Below are positions 26,975 to 35,197 of a stretch of DNA of 64,000 nucleotides, one piece after another. How positions within the stretch are numbered: position 1 is the stretch's first letter; each line of letters opens with the position of its first letter. The notes beneath the pieces are model-generated. The model did no database searches. It was not told the origin of the DNA and was given only the letters and a program-made list of their open reading frames with translations. Made by a program: the position numbers and the translations under genes. Location: contig CACFTX010000001.1 in NCBI GenBank assembly GCA_902569405.1, positions 124,001 to 188,000 on the forward strand, written 5' to 3'. This DNA is from an uncultured Pelagibacteraceae bacterium. GTDB taxonomy: Bacteria > Pseudomonadota > Alphaproteobacteria > Pelagibacterales > Pelagibacteraceae.

Positions 26975-27243
26975 TAACCACCTCCTATTGGTGGAATGAT
27001 ACCAATTTTTTGATCCTTATTGATTATATAATTATCTGAAACAATATTGTTATCTTCTGAACAAAATGCAGAAGCTTCGATAATTTTTTTAAAGTTATTA
27101 TTTCCTTTAAAATTACTATCAACATAATTTATTATTTTTTTTTTAAGATCTTTTATTGAACTTTTTCCTTCTATATTAAATTCAATGAAACTTTTTTTGC
27201 TTAAATCTCTACTTGCGCCGTATAGTTCAAGTTTTACTTTCAT
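26974..27243 (-). CDS. moaD: Molybdopterin synthase sulfur carrier MoaD
   Basis: Ubiquitin-like sulfur carrier of 89 residues whose C-terminus ends in PPIGGG. The terminal GlyGly is the site of adenylation and thiocarboxylation. The N-terminal part (KVKLELYGASRDLSKKSFIEF) is the ThiS/MoaD fold. It sits between moaC and moaE with near-zero spacing. Confidence 0.92.
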   Translation of the reverse strand: MKVKLELYGASRDLSKKSFIEFNIEGKSSIKDLKKKIINYVDSNFKGNNNFKKIIEASAFCSEDNNIVSDNYIINKDQKIGIIPPIGGG

Positions 27244-27245
27244 AA

Positions 27246-27791
27246 TTAAAAAATATTTTCTAAAAACTTTGGTAAACCATCTGGATTAGTCCATAATCCA
27301 CTTTTTCCACCTTCTTTAATTAACAATTTTACATTATCAATTTTAAGATGTGGGTTAACTATTTTACTTAAATCATAAATGGTAATTAATGCAGCATTGA
27401 CACCCATAATTGCTTCCATTTCAACCCCAGTTTTTGTAACTGCAGACACAACACAAAAAACTTCTAAGGAACTGTCAATTTCATTCATTACTATTTTTGT
27501 TGCAGTATGATCAATTGGTAGCGGGTGACACAGGGGTATTAGTTCGCTCGTTTTTTTAACACCTAATACCGCTGAAACTTCAGCTAAGGTAATTGGATCT
27601 CCTTTAGGCATTTTTTTGTTTTTAATTAAATCAAAAACTTCTTTGCCAACATAAATTTTTCCTGAAGCTAATGCTCTACGGAATGTTTCTTTCTTAGATG
27701 AAACATCAACCATATTAAAAGAGTTTTTTTGGAAAATTTCTTTTGCCCAGTCTTTTAATTCCTTTTGATTAATAATTTTTAAATTTTTCAT
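27246..27791 (-). CDS. moaC: Cyclic pyranopterin monophosphate synthase MoaC
   Basis: Converts the MoaA product to cyclic pyranopterin monophosphate (precursor Z). The 181 residues include MVDVSSKKETFRRALASGKI (about 27-46), ELIPLCHPLPIDHT, TGVEMEAIMGVNAALITIYD and the terminal IKEGGKSGLW, all family hallmarks. Its start overlaps the stop codon of the exported hydrolase gene by one base, so the hydrolase really is inside the moa operon. Confidence 0.96.
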   Translation of the reverse strand: MKNLKIINQKELKDWAKEIFQKNSFNMVDVSSKKETFRRALASGKIYVGKEVFDLIKNKKMPKGDPITLAEVSAVLGVKKTSELIPLCHPLPIDHTATKIVMNEIDSSLEVFCVVSAVTKTGVEMEAIMGVNAALITIYDLSKIVNPHLKIDNVKLLIKEGGKSGLWTNPDGLPKFLENIF

Positions 27792-28927
27792 TATAATAAA
27801 TTTTCTTTAAAGAAATTAATAAATTGAGGCATATAAACTTCTGCGTTATCTCCACCAATGGTAACTCCTTTGGAAATACATTTTTCTTTTTTCATTATTT
27901 TAAAACCAGTTTTCCAAGCTTTTCTAGGATCTTTTTGTGCAGCTTCATAAAATGCTTCCTCTGAAGCATATTTTTTGTGTTTATTTACCATCCACTCTAC
28001 CCATATTGGATTAGTAAATCGACCTTCGTTATCAACATAAAAATCAGGACAATCATGAAGAGTCATTGCCATTTTTTCTCTCCAAGGTTTTTTGCCTGAA
28101 TGCCATACATGGTACCAGCCCTCTTTAATATCAATTTTTACTTTTCCTGGTGGTGCTTTAATTCTCTCTGCATGCTCCTTACAAAACTTTGCCAAAGTAT
28201 AATCATCTGCACCACCGTGCACTACAAGCATTGTTGTGTTAGGTGTTAATTCAGGTTCTGCAAAAAAACCAGCCATCCTACATTCTGCTGCTTCCGGTAA
28301 AATTGCATCAAAACCTTTTGTACCATCAAGAAATTTCGATGTGAGTTTAACATCCGATACGAAAAAAGAATTAGTACCACCTCTTGAATGACCGGTTGTT
28401 CCGAATTTCCCATTGGATCTTGGATGAGATTGTAAAACTTTTAAAGCCATAAGTGCATCAATTGCTCCATTTATTAAAGGAACTTTAGATTGATCCCTCC
28501 AGGTAGCTCTCGCACCTCTTGGACAAAAATTATCTATATACATTACACCTATACCTTCTTTTAAAAGATTTTGTGCAGCATGATATACAAAGTCATCCCA
28601 AACATAATCTCCAGGTCCTCCACTACTGTGAGTATAAATTACTATAGGAACTTTGTCTGTTCCTTGTGGCAATCGAAGATATCCTGTTATTTCAATAGGA
28701 TTATTTAAATGACCGTCTATTAAAACTGTTCTTTGATCAAATCCTGTATAAGAGTTAAATTTGATTATTTCGCCGCCTTTATAATTTTTTAATTTTGAAA
28801 TACCTTTTAACATCGAGCGTTTTTTTGTACAGTTTGCCTTACTGTCAAAATTAATATTTTTTGTAAAATGTGCATAAACATTCGTTGTAAAAATTAATGT
28901 GATGAGTAATAAAAATATTTTTTTCAT
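27791..28927 (-). CDS. Secreted dienelactone-hydrolase-like alpha/beta hydrolase
   Basis: A 378-residue hydrolase with a signal peptide (KKIFLLLITLIFTTNVYA, cleavage near residue 19), so it should be periplasmic. The nucleophile elbow is GTTGHSRGGTNS (Ser about 176), the acid is in VVHGGADDYTL and the His in EGWYHVWHSG. An oxyanion loop is seen in IYTHSSGGPGDYVWDD. Several cysteines could form disulfides. It is locked between moaA and moaC by one-base overlaps at both ends, although no link between an exported esterase and molybdopterin synthesis is known to me. Confidence 0.85.
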   Translation of the reverse strand: MKKIFLLLITLIFTTNVYAHFTKNINFDSKANCTKKRSMLKGISKLKNYKGGEIIKFNSYTGFDQRTVLIDGHLNNPIEITGYLRLPQGTDKVPIVIYTHSSGGPGDYVWDDFVYHAAQNLLKEGIGVMYIDNFCPRGARATWRDQSKVPLINGAIDALMALKVLQSHPRSNGKFGTTGHSRGGTNSFFVSDVKLTSKFLDGTKGFDAILPEAAECRMAGFFAEPELTPNTTMLVVHGGADDYTLAKFCKEHAERIKAPPGKVKIDIKEGWYHVWHSGKKPWREKMAMTLHDCPDFYVDNEGRFTNPIWVEWMVNKHKKYASEEAFYEAAQKDPRKAWKTGFKIMKKEKCISKGVTIGGDNAEVYMPQFINFFKENLL

Positions 28928-29919
28928 TAACCTCCTGTGGTAGATAGATTTTTAGTTAAACCAGTTTCACCAAGCTCTAAGTAATGAGACTCTTTTTTAA
29001 AGTTTAATTGTTTTGATATTAAATCTTTTAACTCCTCAAGCTGATCGTCTTTTTGTAATAAATGTCTAATACTTATTCCAGTACTGCCAAATAAACATAA
29101 TCTTAAGTCTCCTCTAGAAGTTATTCTTAAACGATTGCAAGATTTACAAAAATCTTTTGAGTAAGGAGCAATTATACCAAATTTACCTTTAAACTCAGGA
29201 TTAATATAATTTAATGAAGGCCCAGCATCTCTCCCCAATGTTTGGTGTATCCATTTATTTTTATTCAAATAATTTTTAAATATACTTGCAGAAACATGAT
29301 ATTTGTTGAAGTAGTCAAGGTTATCGCCTGTTTGCATTAATTCTATATATCTAAAATCAATTTTGTTACTTTTAATAAATTTTGACCATTCTTCGAAATC
29401 TTTTTCAGATGAATTGATTCCATTTAAAAGAACCGCATTAATTTTGATATTTTCAAAACCTAAATCTTGTAATTTTTCTATACCTGACAAAATTTCTGGA
29501 AGTCTGTCATGTCCAGTAACTTTTTTAAAAGTTTTTCTATCTAGACTATCAATACTAATATTTATTCCATTTAGTCCACTATCGAACAATTGTTTTGCTT
29601 TTTGATCTAAGTGGTACCCATTTGTTGTTATAACAACTTTTTTTATTCCAGATTCATTTTTTAAAATTTTAACAATGTCAAAGAAGTCTTTTCTAACTGT
29701 AGGCTCACCTCCAGTTAATCTTATTTTACAAACACCTAGTTCCGATAGAGCTTTTGAAAGACGTTTAATTTCATCTATATGAAGAAATTTTCTATTATCA
29801 CTTTTGTCGACCTGGTAACCATTAGGCAAACAATATCCACATTTAAAATTACAAACATCAGTTATCGATAATCTTATATAAGGAAATGTTCTTCCAAAAC
29901 TGTCTCTAAGCTTTTGCAT
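28927..29919 (-). CDS. moaA: GTP 3',8-cyclase MoaA
   Basis: Radical SAM enzyme for the first step of molybdopterin synthesis. The SAM cluster ligands are Cys23, Cys27 and Cys30 in DVCNFKCGYCLP. The second cluster uses FCKSCNRLRI and LRLCLF near residues 255-275. It ends in GlyGly, which is needed for activity in known MoaA proteins. Length 330 is typical. It heads moaA-hydrolase-moaC-moaD-moaE and is divergent from the glycosyltransferase gene, 33 bases away, too close for a Moco riboswitch. Confidence 0.96.
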   Translation of the reverse strand: MQKLRDSFGRTFPYIRLSITDVCNFKCGYCLPNGYQVDKSDNRKFLHIDEIKRLSKALSELGVCKIRLTGGEPTVRKDFFDIVKILKNESGIKKVVITTNGYHLDQKAKQLFDSGLNGINISIDSLDRKTFKKVTGHDRLPEILSGIEKLQDLGFENIKINAVLLNGINSSEKDFEEWSKFIKSNKIDFRYIELMQTGDNLDYFNKYHVSASIFKNYLNKNKWIHQTLGRDAGPSLNYINPEFKGKFGIIAPYSKDFCKSCNRLRITSRGDLRLCLFGSTGISIRHLLQKDDQLEELKDLISKQLNFKKESHYLELGETGLTKNLSTTGG

Positions 29920-29952
29920 AAGAATAATTTATCATATAAATTAACGATTTAA

Positions 29953-30747
29953 ATGAAAAAACCTTTGGTCTCAATTTTAATCGCAAGCTATAATAAGGAA
30001 AAATATGTAAAAAGATGTATCAAGTCTTGCCTTGATCAAACATATAAAAATATAGAAATTATTTTTGTCGATGATAGTTCAAGTGATAATTCTTATAAAA
30101 TTGCTAAAGAGTTTAAAAAAGTAAAAACGTATAAAAAAAAAAGAAAAAATTTAAAAAGTAAATTTAATACTTTTTTTCAAATAGATAATTATCTTTACGG
30201 TCTAAGAAAGTCCAAAGGAAGCATCATATCTTTTTTAGATGTTGACGATTTTTACAAAATAAATAAAATTAAAAATGTAGTTGAATATTTCGAAAGCAAC
30301 AAGAAATCAAAAATTGTATTTGATAAACCAATAATTTATTTTTCTGAGAAAAATTTTTTTACTAAAGATATTTATAAAGATACTGATAGAGGTACATTTT
30401 GGCCAAAATTTCCACCAACAAGTTGTATTTCTATAAAAAGAAATTTTTTTTTAAAAATTTTGATTGAATTAAAAAATAAAAAATTCTCATTATTGGCTAT
30501 TGATTTTAGGATAGCAGTTATTTCAAAAGTTGTATTTAACGAATTTAAAATTTTTAACAAATACTTAACTTTTTATTTTCAAGATGAAAAGGGATCAGAA
30601 AGCACAAATTATAAAAAATTTGGCAAAAATTGGTGGAACAGGAGAATGCAAGCGCACGAATTTATTATATATTTATTAAAAAAAAATAAAATAAAATATA
30701 AAAATTTAGATTATTATCTAACTAAAATGATTAATTTTTTTGTTTAA
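29953..30747 (+). CDS. Family 2 glycosyltransferase
   Basis: A 264-residue GT-A glycosyltransferase. It opens PLVSILIASYNKEKYVKRCI, the GT2 start, with FVDDSSSDNSYKI (about 36-48) for the sugar nucleotide and SFLDVDDFYK (about 92-101) as the metal-binding DxD. No membrane segments are evident. The acceptor and sugar are unknown. The sequence is very lysine- and phenylalanine-rich. It is followed by the PhyH gene after six bases. Confidence 0.85.
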   Translation: MKKPLVSILIASYNKEKYVKRCIKSCLDQTYKNIEIIFVDDSSSDNSYKIAKEFKKVKTYKKKRKNLKSKFNTFFQIDNYLYGLRKSKGSIISFLDVDDFYKINKIKNVVEYFESNKKSKIVFDKPIIYFSEKNFFTKDIYKDTDRGTFWPKFPPTSCISIKRNFFLKILIELKNKKFSLLAIDFRIAVISKVVFNEFKIFNKYLTFYFQDEKGSESTNYKKFGKNWWNRRMQAHEFIIYLLKKNKIKYKNLDYYLTKMINFFV

Positions 30748-30753
30748 TTTATC

Positions 30754-31590
30754 ATGAATAAAATTCTTACCAATACTGAAATAAATCAATTTAAAAATGA
30801 CGGTGCAATATTTTTAAAAGGAAAATTTGATATACAATGGATTAAAAAATTACAAAATGGAATTAAAAGAGATATAAACAATCCAAGCCCAAGATTTAAA
30901 TCACACACAATAGATAAAAATGTTCCAGCATATTTAGAAGATTACTGGACCTGGGATTTGGTTCCCGAATTTAAAGATTTCGTTTTTAACTCCCCATACG
31001 CAAAAATTGCTTCTGAATTAATGTCAGCAAAAAAAATAAATCTAGTTATGGATAATTGGTTTTTAAGAGAAGGAGGATCTAAATCTTCGACACCATTTCA
31101 TCATGATATAAGTTATTTTGATATGGATGGAACTATGTGTGTTCTTTGGCTACCATTACAACCAACTGGAAAAAATGAAGGAGTTGTTTGGGTAAAAGGA
31201 TCTCATTTATGGAATAAATTATTCTTAAGAGTATTATTTAAAGATGGACACAAAGTTGAAGGAAATGAATGTGTTATTGATGGCAAAAAGTATGAACTTC
31301 CTCCAGATATTTTAGGAAATAAAGATCAATATGAATTTTTACACTGGGATTGTGAACTAGGGGATTGTGTTATATTTGACATGAGATCTCTTCATGGAAC
31401 TCTTAGTTCTTCAATACCAGAAAAAACATTAAGCCGTTACACGTTACGAGTAGCAAAAGAAGATACAAAAATTAGTTATGTGGGTGATTGGACAAGTTAC
31501 AATTATAGAAAATCTATGCAAGACGCTGGCTACAAAAATGGTGATCCACTAGGTGGAAAAATGTTTCCAGTTCTTTACGAGTCTATTTAA
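30754..31590 (+). CDS. Phytanoyl-CoA dioxygenase (PhyH) family protein
   Basis: A 278-residue Fe(II)/2-oxoglutarate-dependent oxygenase. The iron triad is HHDISYFD (HxD, about 118-120) with the distal His in DMRSLHGTLSSS (about 213), and the 2-oxoglutarate Arg is in SRYTLRVA. Length and spacing are those of PhyH proteins, which hydroxylate varied small molecules. The stop codon TAA forms part of a terminator hairpin. The substrate is unknown. Confidence 0.88.
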   Translation: MNKILTNTEINQFKNDGAIFLKGKFDIQWIKKLQNGIKRDINNPSPRFKSHTIDKNVPAYLEDYWTWDLVPEFKDFVFNSPYAKIASELMSAKKINLVMDNWFLREGGSKSSTPFHHDISYFDMDGTMCVLWLPLQPTGKNEGVVWVKGSHLWNKLFLRVLFKDGHKVEGNECVIDGKKYELPPDILGNKDQYEFLHWDCELGDCVIFDMRSLHGTLSSSIPEKTLSRYTLRVAKEDTKISYVGDWTSYNYRKSMQDAGYKNGDPLGGKMFPVLYESI

Positions 31591-31615
31591 CTTCTGGTCC
31601 GAAACCAGAAGTTAA
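31587..31615. terminator. Perfect 12-bp hairpin between convergent PhyH and GYD genes
   Basis: TTAACTTCTGGT (31587-31598) pairs fully with ACCAGAAGTTAA (31604-31615) around a CCGAA loop. It begins at the PhyH stop codon and ends before the GYD stop. The T-run after it is poor, but the position between two convergent genes suits a bidirectional terminator or mRNA 3' end structure. Confidence 0.7.
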
Positions 31616-31627
31616 ATATACAATTTA

Positions 31628-31951
31628 CTATTGTCCAGGTCCTTTATAAGCAGCTGCAATTTTCGCCGCGTTTGCAGCTACATCATTGATATTAATTGCT
31701 TCACAGATTGTAATGTTACAAAGAGAGCCACTTGCTTCTGTTGCCATTTTAATACCAGCACCTTGTTCAAAAGATCCTTCGAAGATTACAAAAAAATCGT
31801 AAGCTCCTCTTAAACCAGTATAAGAAACCATTTTAGCTCCAACAGCTTCCGCTGCTGCTTGTGCTGCTTTAGATCTGTCAGATTTTGGATCTTTTATAAA
31901 ACCTTGAAATCCTTGGGTAGTATAATTTCCAAAACAATAAAATTTAGCCAT
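31628..31951 (-). CDS. GYD-domain protein
   Basis: A 107-residue protein of the GYD family (small ferredoxin-like alpha/beta fold, function unknown). The family motif appears as TGLRGAYDFFVIFEG (about 45-59), with NYTTQGFQGF at the N-terminus. Its ribosome-binding site AAAGGAGGTT, four bases before the start codon, is the strongest in the window, and its codon use is cleaner than the neighbours, with many GCT/GCA alanines. Both suggest high expression. It is transcribed alone, with its own upstream region. Confidence 0.85.
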   Translation of the reverse strand: MAKFYCFGNYTTQGFQGFIKDPKSDRSKAAQAAAEAVGAKMVSYTGLRGAYDFFVIFEGSFEQGAGIKMATEASGSLCNITICEAININDVAANAAKIAAAYKGPGQ

Positions 31952-31954
31952 ATC

Positions 31955-31964
31955 AACCTCCTTT
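31955..31964 (-). promoter_or_regulatory. Consensus ribosome-binding site of the GYD gene
   Basis: AAAGGAGGTT on the minus strand, ending three bases before the ATG. It is close to a full anti-16S match, rare in this AT-rich window, and fixes the start codon. Confidence 0.7.
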
Positions 31965-32055
31965 CTTAAACATTTTAAAATAACATTATTACATGAATAT
32001 GATAATGCGTAAATTGCATAGTAGACACAACTTGTAGTAATGTTAGATTAAATTT

Positions 32056-33498
32056 ATGTACGAAAAATTTGGACAATTTATAGACGGTAAGTGGCAACAA
32101 TCATCTGACAAAAAAACTTACGAAGTTATAAATCCTGCTAATGAAGAAATTCTTGGTCATGCTTCCCAAGCCACACCAGCTGATGTAGATAAAGCACTTA
32201 AGTCTGCTGAAAAAGGTTTAGAAGTTTGGAAAAAAACATCTCCTTGGAAAAGATCTGCAATCATTAGAAAAATTGCTGACTTAATAAGAGTAAAACAAGA
32301 TGTTCTTGCTAAGTGGTTAACTCTTGAAGTTGGAAAACCACTTACAGAAGGAAAAGGTGAAGTGGGAGTTACAGCAGATACTTTTGAATGGAACTCAGAG
32401 GAAACAAAAAGAATTTATGGACAAATGGTAGAAAGTAGATTTGAGGATACTAGAATTCATGTTTATTACCAACCAATTGGAGTGGTTGCGGCAATGTCAC
32501 CTTGGAATTTCCCTATAGTTTTAGCTGGAAGAAAAATATCAACAGCTTTAGCTGCAGGCTGTTCAGTTATTATTAAACCTGATGTAATTGCACCTGGTGG
32601 TGTGATGGAGTTAGTAGACATTTGTAGAGAAGCTGGAGTACCTCCGGGGGTAGTTAATTTGTTATCTGGTGATCCACCAAGTATAGCTTCTCAATTAATT
32701 TCATCAGATATAATTAAAAAAATTTCAATTACAGGATCTACAAGAGTTGGAAAATTAATACTTAAACAAGCGGCAGAAAAGGTTCAAAGAGTTACAATGG
32801 AATTAAGTGGTCATGCACCATTTATTGTATTTGATGATGCAAATATTGAAAAAGCTACAGATATGGCTATTGCATCAAAATTTAGAAACAATGGACAAGT
32901 TTGTATTTCTCCAAGCAAATTTTACATTCAAGATAAAATGAAAAAAGATTTTGTTAATTTATTTGTAGAAAAAACTAAAAAATTAAAAATTGGAAATGGA
33001 ATGGACCCTGATGTTCAATTAGGACCAATGACAACTAAAAAAAGACTTAATGAAATAGAAAATTTGGTAGAAAAAACTAAAAAAGAAGGTGCAAAAGTAT
33101 TGTTGGGTGGGAAAAAACCATCAGGATTTAATAAAGGTTTTTATTATGAGCCAACAATTTTTGATGATGTAAAGGATGATTTTACAATTATGAGAGAAGA
33201 ACCATTTGGACCTTTGTGCCCGATGTTATCATTTAAAACATTTGATGAGGTTATTAAAAGAGCAAATAACCATGTTCTAGGCCTTGCAAGTTATATTTGT
33301 ACCAACTCAATGGAACTAGCAAATAAAGCATCTGAACAAATAGAAACGGGAGCTGTTGCAGTTAATACACCATTGGTAGCTCAAGCAGAAGCACCTTTTG
33401 GTGGTATTAAACAAACAGGTTATGGTAGAGAAGGCGGCTCAATGGCCATTAAAGATTATCTGAATATAAAATATACTCACTTAGGTATTAAAGGATAA
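32056..33498 (+). CDS. NAD(P)-dependent aldehyde dehydrogenase
   Basis: A 480-residue ALDH-superfamily enzyme oxidising an aldehyde to an acid. The catalytic Cys is in NNGQVCISPSKF (about 280), the general base Glu in TMELSGHAPFIVFDD (about 246) and the cofactor loop in ITGSTRVGK. SPWNFP (about 148) and KPDVIAP are also standard. The best matches by memory are succinate-semialdehyde or glycolaldehyde/lactaldehyde-type ALDHs, but the substrate cannot be fixed. The small membrane-protein gene follows two bases later. Confidence 0.93.
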   Translation: MYEKFGQFIDGKWQQSSDKKTYEVINPANEEILGHASQATPADVDKALKSAEKGLEVWKKTSPWKRSAIIRKIADLIRVKQDVLAKWLTLEVGKPLTEGKGEVGVTADTFEWNSEETKRIYGQMVESRFEDTRIHVYYQPIGVVAAMSPWNFPIVLAGRKISTALAAGCSVIIKPDVIAPGGVMELVDICREAGVPPGVVNLLSGDPPSIASQLISSDIIKKISITGSTRVGKLILKQAAEKVQRVTMELSGHAPFIVFDDANIEKATDMAIASKFRNNGQVCISPSKFYIQDKMKKDFVNLFVEKTKKLKIGNGMDPDVQLGPMTTKKRLNEIENLVEKTKKEGAKVLLGGKKPSGFNKGFYYEPTIFDDVKDDFTIMREEPFGPLCPMLSFKTFDEVIKRANNHVLGLASYICTNSMELANKASEQIETGAVAVNTPLVAQAEAPFGGIKQTGYGREGGSMAIKDYLNIKYTHLGIKG

Positions 33499-33500
33499 TT

Positions 33501-33620
33501 ATGAATAGAAAACAAAAAAAAAATGCAGCTAATATTTTATTCTCATGGAGAAAACTTATGCCTTTTTATTATGGAGCAGCTTGGATTGTTGTACTTTTAA
33601 TAGCTTTTATAAATAATTAA
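33501..33620 (+). CDS. Small single-pass membrane protein, 39 residues
   Basis: A short frame with ATG at 33501, two bases after the aldehyde dehydrogenase stop codon, ending at TAA 33618-33620, eight bases before ccdA. It encodes a basic N-terminus (MNRKQKKNAANILFSWRK) followed by one helix, YYGAAWIVVLLIAFINN. The positive-inside pattern and tight placement in a co-directional row support it as a real gene. Function unknown; it might be a partner of CcdA or of the dehydrogenase. Confidence 0.5.
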   Translation: MNRKQKKNAANILFSWRKLMPFYYGAAWIVVLLIAFINN

Positions 33621-33628
33621 AATTTTAA

Positions 33629-34336
33629 ATGATTGAATTATTTATTGCTTTTGGAGCAGGATTTATAAGTTTTTTATCTCCATGTGTGCTACCACTTATA
33701 CCGGGTTATATATCTTATATTTCAGGCAACACTTTAGAAGATTTAATAAAAAGTAAAAAAACAAACTTATTTCCAATAATTTTGTTTACTGTTGGATTTT
33801 CAGTAATATTTATTTCATTTGGTGCATCAGCAAGTTTTTTGGGCAAATTTCTTTTAAACAACTCTTTTCCTTTAAGAATTATTGCTGGAATAATTATTAT
33901 AATTTTTTCACTACATATATTAGGTGTATTTAAAATTAGTTTTTTAAATTATGAAAAAAGAATTTATGCTAATAAAAGTAAAAATATTTTTAGTCCTATT
34001 GTATTAGGTATGGCTTTTGCATTTGGCTGGACTCCGTGCATAGGACCAATTCTTGGATCAATTTTAGCCTTAGCGTCAACTAAGGAAGTAGTTGCTAGGG
34101 GAATTTTATTATTATCTTCATATTCTCTAGGATTAGCCATTCCTTTTATTCTATCAGGATATTTATTTCAAAAATTTATTTTAATTTCTAAGAATTTAAA
34201 AAATAAAATAAATTTAATAGAGAAAATAGGTGGTATTTTATTATTTTTAACAGGTATTTTAATTACCACTAATCAGCTTCAAACATTAGGATTTTTTTTA
34301 TTAAATTATTTACCTTTCCTTCAGAACATAGGTTAG
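33629..34336 (+). CDS. ccdA: CcdA-type thiol-disulfide transporter
   Basis: A 235-residue, six-helix membrane protein of the CcdA/DsbD family. It carries reducing power from cytoplasmic thioredoxin across the membrane for cytochrome c maturation or thiol repair. The paired cysteines are in FISFLSPCVLPLIPGY (about 18) and FGWTPCIGPILGS (about 138), in the two homologous halves. It ends head-on with an EamA gene, without a gap. Confidence 0.92.
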   Translation: MIELFIAFGAGFISFLSPCVLPLIPGYISYISGNTLEDLIKSKKTNLFPIILFTVGFSVIFISFGASASFLGKFLLNNSFPLRIIAGIIIIIFSLHILGVFKISFLNYEKRIYANKSKNIFSPIVLGMAFAFGWTPCIGPILGSILALASTKEVVARGILLLSSYSLGLAIPFILSGYLFQKFILISKNLKNKINLIEKIGGILLFLTGILITTNQLQTLGFFLLNYLPFLQNIG

Positions 34337-35197
34337 TTATTTTTTTTGTGGCTTGTTAAACACTATCAATATCACTCCAATGATAATTATAGCTCCACCG
34401 ATGAATAATTCTTTAGTAGGTTCTTCTCCTAAAAGAAAAATTGCAGCTAATAGTCCTGTAGGTGGTATACCCATAGTAACTATAGGTAAAACTTTATATA
34501 AAGGATTATTTTTTAAAACATAGTAGAAGCAACCATAAGTTATTGGTTGCATAATAAATCCTAAATAAATTGCAATCATCCAAGTTTTAAAAGGTGCAGC
34601 TTTAAAGTAGGTAATTGGGTTTCCATCAAAAATTGCAGAAAGTCCTATTAATATTGGCCCAGAAAACAAACCTAACCAGGCAACGAGTGCTAATGGATTT
34701 ATTTCTTTGCTTAATGGTTTTACTAAAACTTGTCCCAATGCCCAAATACCTGATCCTATAATTACTAAACTTACACCAATGAATTTACCGTCTAAATTTG
34801 GTGAGCCAGTTAAAATATATACACCAACAAATGCAATAGCTATTCCAATTAAACTTCTAACTGTTGGTTTTTCTTTTAGCATAAAATATGCAAACACAAC
34901 GCCGAAAGGAACTTCGGTTTGAACAAGCAATACTGCTGCTGAAGCATCTATAAAACTTAATCCAGTGTATGTAATGCTGTATTGAAGCGTGTTAGCTATA
35001 AGAGAAGCAAAAAATATTCTTTTAAGAAAAATTTTTGGTATTGGAAACCACCAAATTAAAAGTGATGCAACAAAAGTAAACCTTAAACCCATTAATAAAA
35101 AAGGAGGAAGATGCTCCATTGCAGGCTTTGCAATAACAAAACCAAAACCTAAAAAAATTGGAACTATTGCGGCTATTAATGAGTCACGAAGAGTCAA
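34337..35197 (-). CDS. EamA-family (DMT) transporter
   Basis: A 286-residue membrane protein with ten segments and two EamA repeats; VPIFLGFGFVIAKPAMEHLP opens the first, and VTMGIPPTGLLAAIFLLGEEP lies in the second. It overlaps the oxygenase gene upstream by four bases, so the pair is co-expressed. It may move the substrate or product of that oxygenase; this is inferred from linkage only. Confidence 0.88.
   Translation of the reverse strand: MTLRDSLIAAIVPIFLGFGFVIAKPAMEHLPPFLLMGLRFTFVASLLIWWFPIPKIFLKRIFFASLIANTLQYSITYTGLSFIDASAAVLLVQTEVPFGVVFAYFMLKEKPTVRSLIGIAIAFVGVYILTGSPNLDGKFIGVSLVIIGSGIWALGQVLVKPLSKEINPLALVAWLGLFSGPILIGLSAIFDGNPITYFKAAPFKTWMIAIYLGFIMQPITYGCFYYVLKNNPLYKVLPIVTMGIPPTGLLAAIFLLGEEPTKELFIGGAIIIIGVILIVFNKPQKK

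Noticed and set aside
29920..29952. Molybdenum cofactor riboswitch before moaA
   Set aside because: The gap to the divergent glycosyltransferase is only 33 bases.
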